DNA of 64,000 nucleotides, from NCBI RefSeq assembly GCF_030817215.1, contig NZ_JAUSZA010000001.1:2206501-2270500 (forward strand), written 5' to 3'. The notes under the pieces are model-generated. The model ran no database searches. It worked only from the letters and a program-made list of their open reading frames with translations, and was not told the DNA's origin. This DNA comes from Paenibacillus sp. V4I3. GTDB lineage: Bacteria; Bacillota; Bacilli; Paenibacillales; NBRC-103111. Shown piece after piece: positions 43,339 to 51,179 of this stretch (positions are counted from its first letter, which is position 1; each line of letters starts with the position of its first letter). A program made the translations under genes and the position numbers.

Positions 43339-43839
43339 TTAGCGATTATCAATTTTTTCCGGATAGAGATCATGGTTCATCAATCGATGTTCAGCCATCG
43401 CTTCGAACTTCGTGCCGGGTTGACCCCAGTTGCAGTAAGGATCGATTGAAATGCCGCCACGCGGAGTGAATTTGCCCCAAACCTCGATATAACGAGGCGC
43501 CATCAGCTCGATCAAATCATTCATAATAATATTGACGCAGTCCTCGTGGAAATCACCATGATTCCGGAAGCTGAATAGGTACAGCTTAAGGGATTTGCTC
43601 TCAACCATTTTAATATTCGGGATATAGGAGATGTAGAGTGTAGCAAAATCCGGCTGTCCGGTTACAGGACACAAGCTGGTGAATTCAGGGAAATTAAACT
43701 TAACAAAGTAATCCCTGTTCGGGTGCTTGTTATCGAATGCTTCTAATAAAGTGGGATCATAGTTGAACACATATTTGGTTCCTTGATTGCCTAATAAGGT
43801 AATCTCTTTCAAATCTTCATTGCTTCTACCTGCTGACAT
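43339..43839 (-). CDS. queF: NADPH-dependent 7-cyano-7-deazaguanine reductase
   Basis: A 166-residue unimodular QueF that reduces preQ0 to preQ1 in queuosine synthesis. The catalytic Cys C57 and Asp D64 lie in [13 protein letters not shown], and the NADPH-binding QueF motif is [21 protein letters not shown]. The length and the closing SIDPYCNWG match the Bacillus-type enzyme. GAGGA precedes ATG 43839, and a preQ1-I riboswitch lies immediately upstream. The other queuosine genes (queC, queD, queE) are not beside it here. Confidence 0.95.
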   Translation of the reverse strand: MSAGRSNEDLKEITLLGNQGTKYVFNYDPTLLEAFDNKHPNRDYFVKFNFPEFTSLCPVTGQPDFATLYISYIPNIKMVESKSLKLYLFSFRNHGDFHEDCVNIIMNDLIELMAPRYIEVWGKFTPRGGISIDPYCNWGQPGTKFEAMAEHRLMNHDLYPEKIDNR

Positions 43840-43852
43840 GGGTGGTTCCTCA

Positions 43853-43890
43853 TTTCATAGTTTTTTAGAGAGGGAGTTTGCGAACCTCTT
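43853..43890 (-). ncRNA. PreQ1-I riboswitch before queF
   Basis: The minus strand reads AGAGGTTCGCAAACTCCC, then TCTCTAAAAAACTA, the short class I preQ1 pattern: a stem (AGAGG with CCTCT), a small loop and an A-rich tail that folds back as a pseudoknot. The tail ends about 12 bases before the GAGGA ribosome site, so control of translation (hiding the site when preQ1 is bound) is the expected mechanism. Confidence 0.9.
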
Positions 43891-44025
43891 GTATTTTTCA
43901 TTAGAAATGTACCATATACGTTGAGAAAATGCATCCTTATAGCCATTGGGATTTCGTGGAGGCTTTTATTTTAAGTCAAATTCTTAAATTGTTCACGATT
44001 GTGTATGACATGCAGCCAATAAGAG

Positions 44026-44067
44026 AAAGAGTGGTACAGGAAGAAGAATCTGTGTCGCTCTTTTTTT
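44026..44067 (+). terminator. Terminator-like hairpin upstream of the AraC sensor gene
   Basis: AAAGAG-TG-GT-ACAG pairs with CTGT-GTCG-CTCTTT and a run of seven Ts follows. No gene precedes it on this strand (queF reads the other way), so it may end an unseen small RNA, block read-through or attenuate the 44212 gene. The gap 43840-44211 holds only this and the riboswitch. Confidence 0.55.
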
Positions 44068-44211
44068 AGTTATGGGCTTTTAGAATGAATTTATGTGATG
44101 TAAGGTAACATTGAATGTCATATATTTTTTGTAATTATGATAGCTATCAGGTATGATCTTAGTAATTATAGTGTTGGACATAGGTAATCTTAGAGAAAGG
44201 GGCCCGTATAC

Positions 44212-46455
44212 ATGAGAAAATGGTACAAAAAACAATTGCTTTCCTACTTTCCTCTCTTTTTGTTAACCATTTCTATCATGGTACTGCTTGGTCTATTTGT
44301 CGTATCTGACATCTCACGGAAGGAAACGAAAAAGGCGAACAGCATATCCGCAGCCTATGTGTCTGACACGATGTCGCGGTCCTTGGCCGAAGTTCAGAAT
44401 GCGCTCTTGAAAGAACTCGCCACGAATGATCATATTAAAGAGTTTGTCGAACATGAGAAGCAGAAGCCTAGAGACGAAGGTCTGCTTCTGTTCTATATAT
44501 CGGAATCCTTGAATGATCTCGTTCTTAACAATCATTTGATTCAATCGATTTACATGTATCGTGCGGATGATGGATTAATCCTTAAGGAAAATCAGAAGGA
44601 TTCACTGGATACGTTTCCGGATAGGGAGTTCGTAAAGAGCATGTGGACGAACCCGCAAACAGATCGGTGGTCAGATGTGAGAATTCTTCACGATTCGAGT
44701 ACAGCGGGGGACATTCCCGTCATTTCCTTGGTGAAAAAGCTCCCAATCCCTTTTGGCAGTCAAGGTATTGTCGTCATAAATGTCGATGTCCGGGTGCTGC
44801 AAGAAAATTTGGACACGCTTAGCGACCATAAAGTGACTTTTTTGCGTGTGGTCAATGAGCAAGGGAATGTGGTTATGTCTTCCGAACCGCTGAATGACAG
44901 AAATAATGAATCGAATCAGGGGGAAGTTATCTCGAAAATTCCCATTTCGAAAACAGGTTGGAGCGTTCATAGTGGAATTAAGGCGGGTCAGCTTTTTGCG
45001 TGGGTTTCGCTCCTCTCCTATGTTTGGGTTGCTAGCGGCATCGCGACGATTGCCGCTTCCTTAGGCTACCTGATCTATATTTCGAAACGTAATTACCGGC
45101 CGATTCAACTCATGCTTAATAAGCTGGAATCGATCCAACTGCGTTTTCTTCCGGTTGGCCGCGAAATAGACGATTTGTCTTTTATCGGACAAGCCATGGA
45201 AGGTTTGATTGAGAAGGCGCAGCATTATGAACAGCAGAATCACACTAACCTGCTTATTCGGCGCAGGCAGCTGTTTTCAGAGTTGATAAACGGTGTAAGC
45301 ACGATAACGGAGAAGGATTGGGAGGAAGGGGTACCGGCATTTCAAGAAAAGGTACTATTTCAAGAAATGGGCGTTATCGTCGCTGAAATGGAAGGCTACG
45401 ATGCCTTTATGAAACAACACGTGCCAGAGGATCAAACCGTTCTCAAATTGGCACTGCAAAATATTGTTCAGCAATTTTTTAATGCTCATTTGTCAGTCTG
45501 GAGTGAATGGATCAGCAGTAACCGATTGGGTATCGTCTATGCAGAGCCCCAAAACTCTAAGCCTGGCACAAGTCATCTTGTCGACCTTATCGAAACCAGT
45601 CAGCAGTGGATTGAAGAGCATTTTGGCATAACCTTTGTCTATGCGGGAGGCACCACCGTTCAGGATTGGCAAGAACTTCACGGTTCCTATCGCGCCGCTT
45701 TGCAAGCACTCGGGCATAAGCTGACGCGGGATCGTAAAGCTTTGATCATGATCGAGCAGCTGTCAGGCCGTCCTGCAACAGAGACTTACAGCTATTGGCC
45801 TAAGGCGGCGGATGTCGCCAAATCATTCCGGCTGACTCAAGATGGTTGGCGGCAGCAGCTTGCCGAATTGTTTGCTGACTTCAAACTCTACGTATTGCGT
45901 GATGAAGACATTACCATGATCCTTGAAACGATGATTAAGCTGCTGGAGCGGGAAATTGGCAATGGGATAGGCGCATCGGATAATATGAGACTGGCTTGGG
46001 AACAGTCGGATTTGCAGCGCATCGTTCGGGACAGCGCTACGCTTCAGGAACTTGAAGCCAGAATGATAGGTTCTTTAAATGAATTGTACCGGACGTATGT
46101 ATCCGTTTGTGAAGCCAACAGCTATCAGGCTGTTATTATCGAAATGAGAAATTATATCGAAGAGCATTTCGAAGACCCTGATCTCTCCTTAAAGCATTTG
46201 AGCGACAGGTTTGGGATTAGCGGCAAAAATGTCAGCCATATGTTTAAAGAAGCTTTCGGCATGAAGTTCGTAGATTTTCTTATGGATTTAAGGACCGAAA
46301 AGGCGAAGCTTTTATTGACGGAAACCGAATTGGCCCAACAAGACATTGCTCAGCAAGTAGGATATTCCAATTCCATTACATTTGGGCGCATGTTTAAAAG
46401 GATTGTTGGTGTAACACCGGGTGACTACAGGAAAAAGCATTCGCTTTATCGATAA
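44212..46455 (+). CDS. Membrane-bound AraC-family regulator with extracellular sensor, module 2
   Basis: A 747-residue protein that joins sensing and DNA binding in one chain. Membrane helices at about 12-32 and 270-292 flank an extracellular Cache-like domain (YVSDTMSRSLAEVQNALLKEL, then QGIVVINVDVRVLQENLDTL). A cytoplasmic middle part leads to the C-terminal AraC helix-turn-helix pair (DRFGISGKNVSHMFKEAFG and YSNSITFGRMFKRIVG). There is no receiver or kinase domain. Such proteins sit beside CUT1 importers in Paenibacillus and are thought to activate them. AGAAAGGGGCCC precedes ATG. It has its own terminator at 46471, so it is transcribed apart from the transporter genes that follow. Confidence 0.9.
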   Translation: MRKWYKKQLLSYFPLFLLTISIMVLLGLFVVSDISRKETKKANSISAAYVSDTMSRSLAEVQNALLKELATNDHIKEFVEHEKQKPRDEGLLLFYISESLNDLVLNNHLIQSIYMYRADDGLILKENQKDSLDTFPDREFVKSMWTNPQTDRWSDVRILHDSSTAGDIPVISLVKKLPIPFGSQGIVVINVDVRVLQENLDTLSDHKVTFLRVVNEQGNVVMSSEPLNDRNNESNQGEVISKIPISKTGWSVHSGIKAGQLFAWVSLLSYVWVASGIATIAASLGYLIYISKRNYRPIQLMLNKLESIQLRFLPVGREIDDLSFIGQAMEGLIEKAQHYEQQNHTNLLIRRRQLFSELINGVSTITEKDWEEGVPAFQEKVLFQEMGVIVAEMEGYDAFMKQHVPEDQTVLKLALQNIVQQFFNAHLSVWSEWISSNRLGIVYAEPQNSKPGTSHLVDLIETSQQWIEEHFGITFVYAGGTTVQDWQELHGSYRAALQALGHKLTRDRKALIMIEQLSGRPATETYSYWPKAADVAKSFRLTQDGWRQQLAELFADFKLYVLRDEDITMILETMIKLLEREIGNGIGASDNMRLAWEQSDLQRIVRDSATLQELEARMIGSLNELYRTYVSVCEANSYQAVIIEMRNYIEEHFEDPDLSLKHLSDRFGISGKNVSHMFKEAFGMKFVDFLMDLRTEKAKLLLTETELAQQDIAQQVGYSNSITFGRMFKRIVGVTPGDYRKKHSLYR

Positions 46456-46470
46456 CTTATCAGAGTAGCT

Positions 46471-46505
46471 GTCTGTTAAACATACGTTTAGCAGACTATT
46501 TTTTT
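46471..46505 (+). terminator. Terminator after the module 2 regulator
   Basis: GTCTGTTAAAC and GTTTAGCAGAC flank ATAC, followed by TATTTTTTT. Confidence 0.85.
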
Positions 46506-46727
46506 GGGTTATATGATAGATTATCTTACATTAATATCCCAGGAAAATTGTTTATTGCATATTTTCGATGTAATACCGAGGAAATCACAATAGTTCATAT
46601 TAATTTATGTTAGTTTATATGACGGAAACTAGTTTATTGTCGAATTTGGAAGCTGAGTGACATACTGAGGGTGTTCCTGGACGGACAGGGACAACGAAAA
46701 AATAGGGAGATTGGGAGTTGAGGGGAA

Positions 46728-48332
46728 ATGATGAAAGAGTTGACAAAAAGAAGACTTGGTACACAGGCAGTCGTTATGCTTACACTCGTAAGTGTGTTAT
46801 CTGCTTGCTCTAGTTCATCCGGCAGTTCTGAGGTAAAGACCAGTAAAGAGACAGAGGCGTCAACAAAAAAGCCCGTAACGATCAAAGTCGAAGTGTTTGA
46901 CCGCGGTAATTCTCCAACAGGCAAGTCCGTAACAAATAACTATTTAACGAAGTATGTCGAAGAAAACTTTACAAAAAAGACGAACATTAAAGTTGAATAT
47001 GTACCGGTGCCTAGATCTCAAGAAGTCGAGAAATTAAATGTATTGATGGCGAGCGGCGATGCGCCGGATATCGTATTCACGTATGATTCGAACGTCATTT
47101 ACAAGTATGTGCAGCAGGGTGGGGTAGCAGAGATTGGAGCTTTGCTTGATCAGTATGGTTCAAACCTGAAGACCTATCTAGGCAAAGATACACTGGCTTA
47201 TGGAACTTATGACGGCAAACAATATGCCATTCCGGGCAAACGGGTCTATTTAGGCAAATATTCTTCCGAAATTCGCCAGGATTGGCTGGATAAGCTCGGC
47301 CTCCCGGTTCCTAAAACGACGGATGAGGTCTACCAGACGCTCAAAGCTTTTAAGGAAAAGAAACCTGGCGGCGAACAAACGATTCCACTAGGCTTCTCCT
47401 TAACAAATGCGTCTTATGAGCCGATCATTTGGTCATTCATCAAGAAAGTAAGTGAAGAAGAGCGTTATACGCTGACTCAACAGCTCGGTTCCAGTGAATA
47501 TACGCTTTTGCTGCCTGGGCATAAGGATGGGGTTCGTTTCCTGAACAAGCTTTATAGCGAAGGCATGATCAGCCCTGACTTTGCATTGGACAAGGATAAA
47601 AAGAAAATGTATCAGGATGTTGCAACAGGAAAAGTTGGGATGTACGCAGAGGATGCGGGTGAATCCTATCTGACCAGCCCTCCTGATACGTATACGGTTC
47701 TGCAAAAAACAGTAGCAGGCGCGAAGCTTGCACCTATTGATCCATATACGAGTGTGGAAGGAAAGCATCCGAAGCCTGCGTATATTCCGGCAGCACTAAA
47801 TATTATTATTCCTAAGACTAGTAAAGTTGCCGCTGAAGCGGTGAAGTATTTGGATTGGATGGCTCAAAAAGATGTACTGTACGCGATGACGTACGGTGTG
47901 GAAGGCAAAAACTTCTCGACGACTAACGGTTTACCGGTACCTCTGGATAATGAGGAAACGAAACAAAGCTTCTACAACAAGGGCGACTACACGATTATTA
48001 CGAATGGTACAGATTTTGGCAGCAGCGATAAAAACACGGAAGCGCTATCTCTGGCCTTCGTTGAAGCTAACCGCAAAGATGCGACTCAAGCCTACAAAAA
48101 CGGCATGGCGGATGGTCTCTCACCTGTCCGATTCCAGCGTCCGATTGAAGCGGAAGGGAAATACGGCAAAGCGCTCCAAGACAAATATGAGCAGCTTATT
48201 GTGAAATCGATATTGGCCAAGCCTGCAGATTTCGACAAAACGTATGACGATATGCTGAAGGATTATATGACAAACGGCGGCGAGGCTATCCAAAAAGAAC
48301 GCACAGAAGCCTACAAAAATATTAAAAAGTAA
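46728..48332 (+). CDS. Carbohydrate ABC transporter lipoprotein binding protein, module 2
   Basis: A 534-residue lipoprotein of the large LplA-like family 1 binding proteins. The signal peptide ends in LSAC near residue 26, followed by a Ser-rich spacer and the binding domain (NIKVEYVPVPRSQEVEKLNVLMASGDAPDIVF). Its stretch YAIPGKRVYLGKYSSEIRQDWLDKLGLPVPKT is usual for this group, which tends to serve complex oligosaccharides. GAGGGG precedes the paired ATGs at 46728 and 46731. A hairpin separates it from the permease genes. Confidence 0.92.
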   Translation: MMKELTKRRLGTQAVVMLTLVSVLSACSSSSGSSEVKTSKETEASTKKPVTIKVEVFDRGNSPTGKSVTNNYLTKYVEENFTKKTNIKVEYVPVPRSQEVEKLNVLMASGDAPDIVFTYDSNVIYKYVQQGGVAEIGALLDQYGSNLKTYLGKDTLAYGTYDGKQYAIPGKRVYLGKYSSEIRQDWLDKLGLPVPKTTDEVYQTLKAFKEKKPGGEQTIPLGFSLTNASYEPIIWSFIKKVSEEERYTLTQQLGSSEYTLLLPGHKDGVRFLNKLYSEGMISPDFALDKDKKKMYQDVATGKVGMYAEDAGESYLTSPPDTYTVLQKTVAGAKLAPIDPYTSVEGKHPKPAYIPAALNIIIPKTSKVAAEAVKYLDWMAQKDVLYAMTYGVEGKNFSTTNGLPVPLDNEETKQSFYNKGDYTIITNGTDFGSSDKNTEALSLAFVEANRKDATQAYKNGMADGLSPVRFQRPIEAEGKYGKALQDKYEQLIVKSILAKPADFDKTYDDMLKDYMTNGGEAIQKERTEAYKNIKK

Positions 48333-48347
48333 TCAGAAGCTGTTGGT

Positions 48348-48383
48348 TTCATGCATGGAAGCGACTTGGTTTCCATGCATGAA
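48348..48383 (+). promoter_or_regulatory. Intergenic hairpin between binding protein and permease, module 2
   Basis: TTCATGCATGGAA and TTCCATGCATGAA form a perfect 13-bp stem around a ten-base loop. No T run follows. As in module 1, this probably protects the binding-protein mRNA and lowers permease expression. Confidence 0.65.
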
Positions 48384-48415
48384 CCTTTTAGTGAAAGCGA
48401 AGGAAGGTGGAACGG

Positions 48416-49321
48416 TTGAAAAATTACAATGTATATGTAAACAGATATTGGCAGCTGTATGCCATGCTCTTGCTCCCTGTCGTTTTTTTTATCATTTTCA
48501 AATATGGTCCCATGTATGGCGTTTTGATCGCTTTTAAAGACTTTAACCTTTTTCAAGGCATTACGAAGAGTCCCTGGATCGGGCTTGATACGTTTCGGGC
48601 CGTATTCAAAATGCAGGATTTTTATACAGCGTTAAAAAACACCTTCATGCTTAATTTTTTGGATTTGATTGTCTCATTTCCGGCACCCATTTTGCTGGCA
48701 ATTATGCTTAATGAGTTGAGAGTCGCCTGGTTTAAGAAAGTTTCGCAAACGATACTCTATTTGCCGCATTTCATATCTTGGATTATTATCGGCGGGATCG
48801 TCTATCAAGTATTCAGCACGAACACAGGCATTCTCAATCACACGCTTGGTAATTTGGGCATCGGCCCGATTCCGTTTTTATCGGATAAATTTTATTGGCT
48901 GCTTACTTATTTAGCGACGGGTGTATGGCAAAGCGCAGGATGGGGCACGATCATTTATTTGGCTGCTCTGACCGGCATCAGCAAGGAGCTATATGAGGCG
49001 GCTGAAGTCGATGGAGCGGGACGCTTGAAACGCATTTGGCACATTACGATACCGGGCATTAAACCGACTATTATTGTTCTACTGATTTTGAAATTGGGTG
49101 AAATGGTGCAGATTGGCTTTGACCGCCCATTTGTCATTGGCAATGTGCAGGTTCGCGAGTTTTCGGAAGTGTTAAGTACTTTTGTTTATAAAATGGGCAT
49201 GCAGTCCGGAGAGTACTCCGTAGCTACGGCGGTAGGCTTTTTTCAAGCGGTAGTAGGACTTGTCTTTATTCTTGCTTCCAATTACATTTCCAAGAAAACC
49301 ACCGATCAAGGCATTATCTAA
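48416..49321 (+). CDS. Sugar ABC transporter permease, LplB type, module 2
   Basis: A permease of about 301 residues with six expected membrane helices (YAMLLLPVVFFIIFKYGPMYG first) and the ATPase-contact loop ELYEAAEVDGAGRLKRIWHITIP near residue 195. TTG 48416 is preferred because AGGAAGGTGG lies just before it; GTG 48407 overlaps that site. The IAFKDFNLFQGI stretch is the hallmark of the LplB branch. It partners the following permease. Confidence 0.9.
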   Translation: MKNYNVYVNRYWQLYAMLLLPVVFFIIFKYGPMYGVLIAFKDFNLFQGITKSPWIGLDTFRAVFKMQDFYTALKNTFMLNFLDLIVSFPAPILLAIMLNELRVAWFKKVSQTILYLPHFISWIIIGGIVYQVFSTNTGILNHTLGNLGIGPIPFLSDKFYWLLTYLATGVWQSAGWGTIIYLAALTGISKELYEAAEVDGAGRLKRIWHITIPGIKPTIIVLLILKLGEMVQIGFDRPFVIGNVQVREFSEVLSTFVYKMGMQSGEYSVATAVGFFQAVVGLVFILASNYISKKTTDQGII

Positions 49322-49348
49322 AACGCCAAAAAAGAAAGGAGTGGCAGT

Positions 49349-50221
49349 ATGAGCGCCAAAACGGCTAATCGTACCTTCGATATCATCAACACCGCATTAC
49401 TGATCCTGTTTTTATTTTTGAGCTTAGCACCTTTTTTGCATATTATCTCGATCTCGCTTAGTTCGAATGCGCCGATTATGACTGGCATGGTCAGCATTTT
49501 TCCTGTGGATATCAGCTTTGAAGCCTATTCCCGAGTGCTGATGGATCCGATGATGCTTAAATCCTTGGGATATTCCATTTATTTGACGGTCCTCTTTACG
49601 ATTGTTTGTATGGTAATGACGATTGCAGCTGCCTATCCGCTTATGAAAACCGAGCTTAAAGGCAGAAAGCTCATCATGTATTTAATCGTTTTTACGATGT
49701 TTTTCAGTGGGGGAATCATACCGGAATATATTCTGATTAAAGAGCTTCACTTGGTGAATTCGACCTGGTCGCTGATCTTGCCAATGATGATCAATCCTTT
49801 TTATTTAATCATTTTGATCACTTTTTTCCAATCGATCCCCAAGAGTCTGGAGGAATCCTCCGAACTTGACGGAAACAGTCATTTCGGCACATTGATCCGA
49901 ATTATTTTGCCGCTGTCGATGCCGATTGTTGCTACTCTCAGCTTGTTCTATGCGGTTAATCGCTGGAATGGCTTTATGGATACGCTGTTTTATATTACAG
50001 ATCCGGAGTTATATCCGCTGCAGCTCAAGCTGTATCAAATGATTATGAACAGCCAAATTAGCGATCAATTGCAGATGGAAGGCATGCAGATTGTTCAAGT
50101 CTTACCGGAAAGCTTAAAGGCGGCCAGCATTATGTTCGCTACGGTGCCGATTTTAATCATATATCCATGGCTGCAAAAATATTTTGTATCCGGCATCATG
50201 CTCGGTTCGGTCAAAGGTTAA
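49349..50221 (+). CDS. Carbohydrate ABC transporter permease, LplC/YtcP type, module 2
   Basis: A 290-residue permease with the expected membrane helices and the loop SLEESSELDGNSHFGTLIRIILPLSMP near residue 165. AAAGGAG stands eight bases before ATG 49349. The C-terminus KYFVSGIMLGSVKG is the usual ending for this subfamily. It ends ten bases before the isomerase gene. Confidence 0.92.
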   Translation: MSAKTANRTFDIINTALLILFLFLSLAPFLHIISISLSSNAPIMTGMVSIFPVDISFEAYSRVLMDPMMLKSLGYSIYLTVLFTIVCMVMTIAAAYPLMKTELKGRKLIMYLIVFTMFFSGGIIPEYILIKELHLVNSTWSLILPMMINPFYLIILITFFQSIPKSLEESSELDGNSHFGTLIRIILPLSMPIVATLSLFYAVNRWNGFMDTLFYITDPELYPLQLKLYQMIMNSQISDQLQMEGMQIVQVLPESLKAASIMFATVPILIIYPWLQKYFVSGIMLGSVKG

Positions 50222-50231
50222 GGTGAAGCCA

Positions 50232-51179
50232 ATGATGGATAAAGGTGAATATTCATTTTCCACGTGCTGGAATATTAAGAGACATGCGACAGGACGGGAA
50301 ATGATTGAAGAAATACGTTCTCTTGGCTTTCGTCGAGTCGAACTGAACTATAATGTCAATCAGGAGTTCCTATCGACGATCGAACCTATGATCGAAAAGT
50401 CCGAAATCCGTATATCCAGTGTGCATAATACATTCCCGCATATTCCGGATCCTGATTATGGCACCGACTCGGTGCTGTTAGGTTTTGACGACGAGGAGAA
50501 GCGCAGCAGAGCTATTGAGCTCCTTATTCAGTCGGCTGAATATGCTCACCGTTATGGCGCGGAGGCGGTTGTTGTTCATCCTGGTGAAGTGCCGTTCGAC
50601 TATAACATAGACGAGGTCTTGAAGTCGCTCTATAAGGCTGAAGGTAGGGAATCCGAAGCTTATCAGAAGCTTTGGAAAGAGATGCTGGAGCGGAGGAAAG
50701 ATCAGAGTGGTCATTATCTGGACCGTATCGTCGAGAGTCTGGATACGGTTTGCAACCACATCGCACAGAAGGGCTGGAAGATCAACATCGGCATTGAAAC
50801 TCGATCTCGCTGTTATCAGATGCCGACGCTTCAGGAGGCGAATACCATGATTGATCGGCTGCAGGGAGCAGGTCTTGGTTTATGGTATGACATCGGACAT
50901 GGCATGATGATGGATCGAATGGGTCTTTATGACAACGTGGCCGAAGCGAATGCGATGATCGAAAGGGTCGTCGGCGTTCATATTCATGAAACGGTCGGTC
51001 TGTCCGATCATTGGTGTCCCTATGTGCATAGCGGGGATATGAGCTTCTTTGATCGGTTCCTGCCGATTATCCAAGCAGCGCCGGTGAAGGTTTATGAACT
51101 GAAAGCGGCCTGTGATCCGGATTCCATTGAACTTAGCCATAAATTCATTGTGAACCGAATCGCACAAGGCATCCAATGA
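50232..51179 (+). CDS. Sugar phosphate isomerase/epimerase-type TIM barrel
   Basis: A 315-residue AP-endonuclease-2-like TIM barrel (xylose isomerase-like superfamily). Metal and substrate residues are expected in SSVHNTFPHIPD, EAVVVHPGEVPFD, INIGIETRSRCYQMP, WYDIGHGMMMD and VGVHIHETVGLSDHWCPYVHSGD. The frame is open upstream to 50184, but AAGGTGAAG supports ATG 50232 or 50235. The protein probably isomerises or epimerises a sugar imported by this module. Its stop overlaps the next start by four bases. Confidence 0.85.
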   Translation: MMDKGEYSFSTCWNIKRHATGREMIEEIRSLGFRRVELNYNVNQEFLSTIEPMIEKSEIRISSVHNTFPHIPDPDYGTDSVLLGFDDEEKRSRAIELLIQSAEYAHRYGAEAVVVHPGEVPFDYNIDEVLKSLYKAEGRESEAYQKLWKEMLERRKDQSGHYLDRIVESLDTVCNHIAQKGWKINIGIETRSRCYQMPTLQEANTMIDRLQGAGLGLWYDIGHGMMMDRMGLYDNVAEANAMIERVVGVHIHETVGLSDHWCPYVHSGDMSFFDRFLPIIQAAPVKVYELKAACDPDSIELSHKFIVNRIAQGIQ

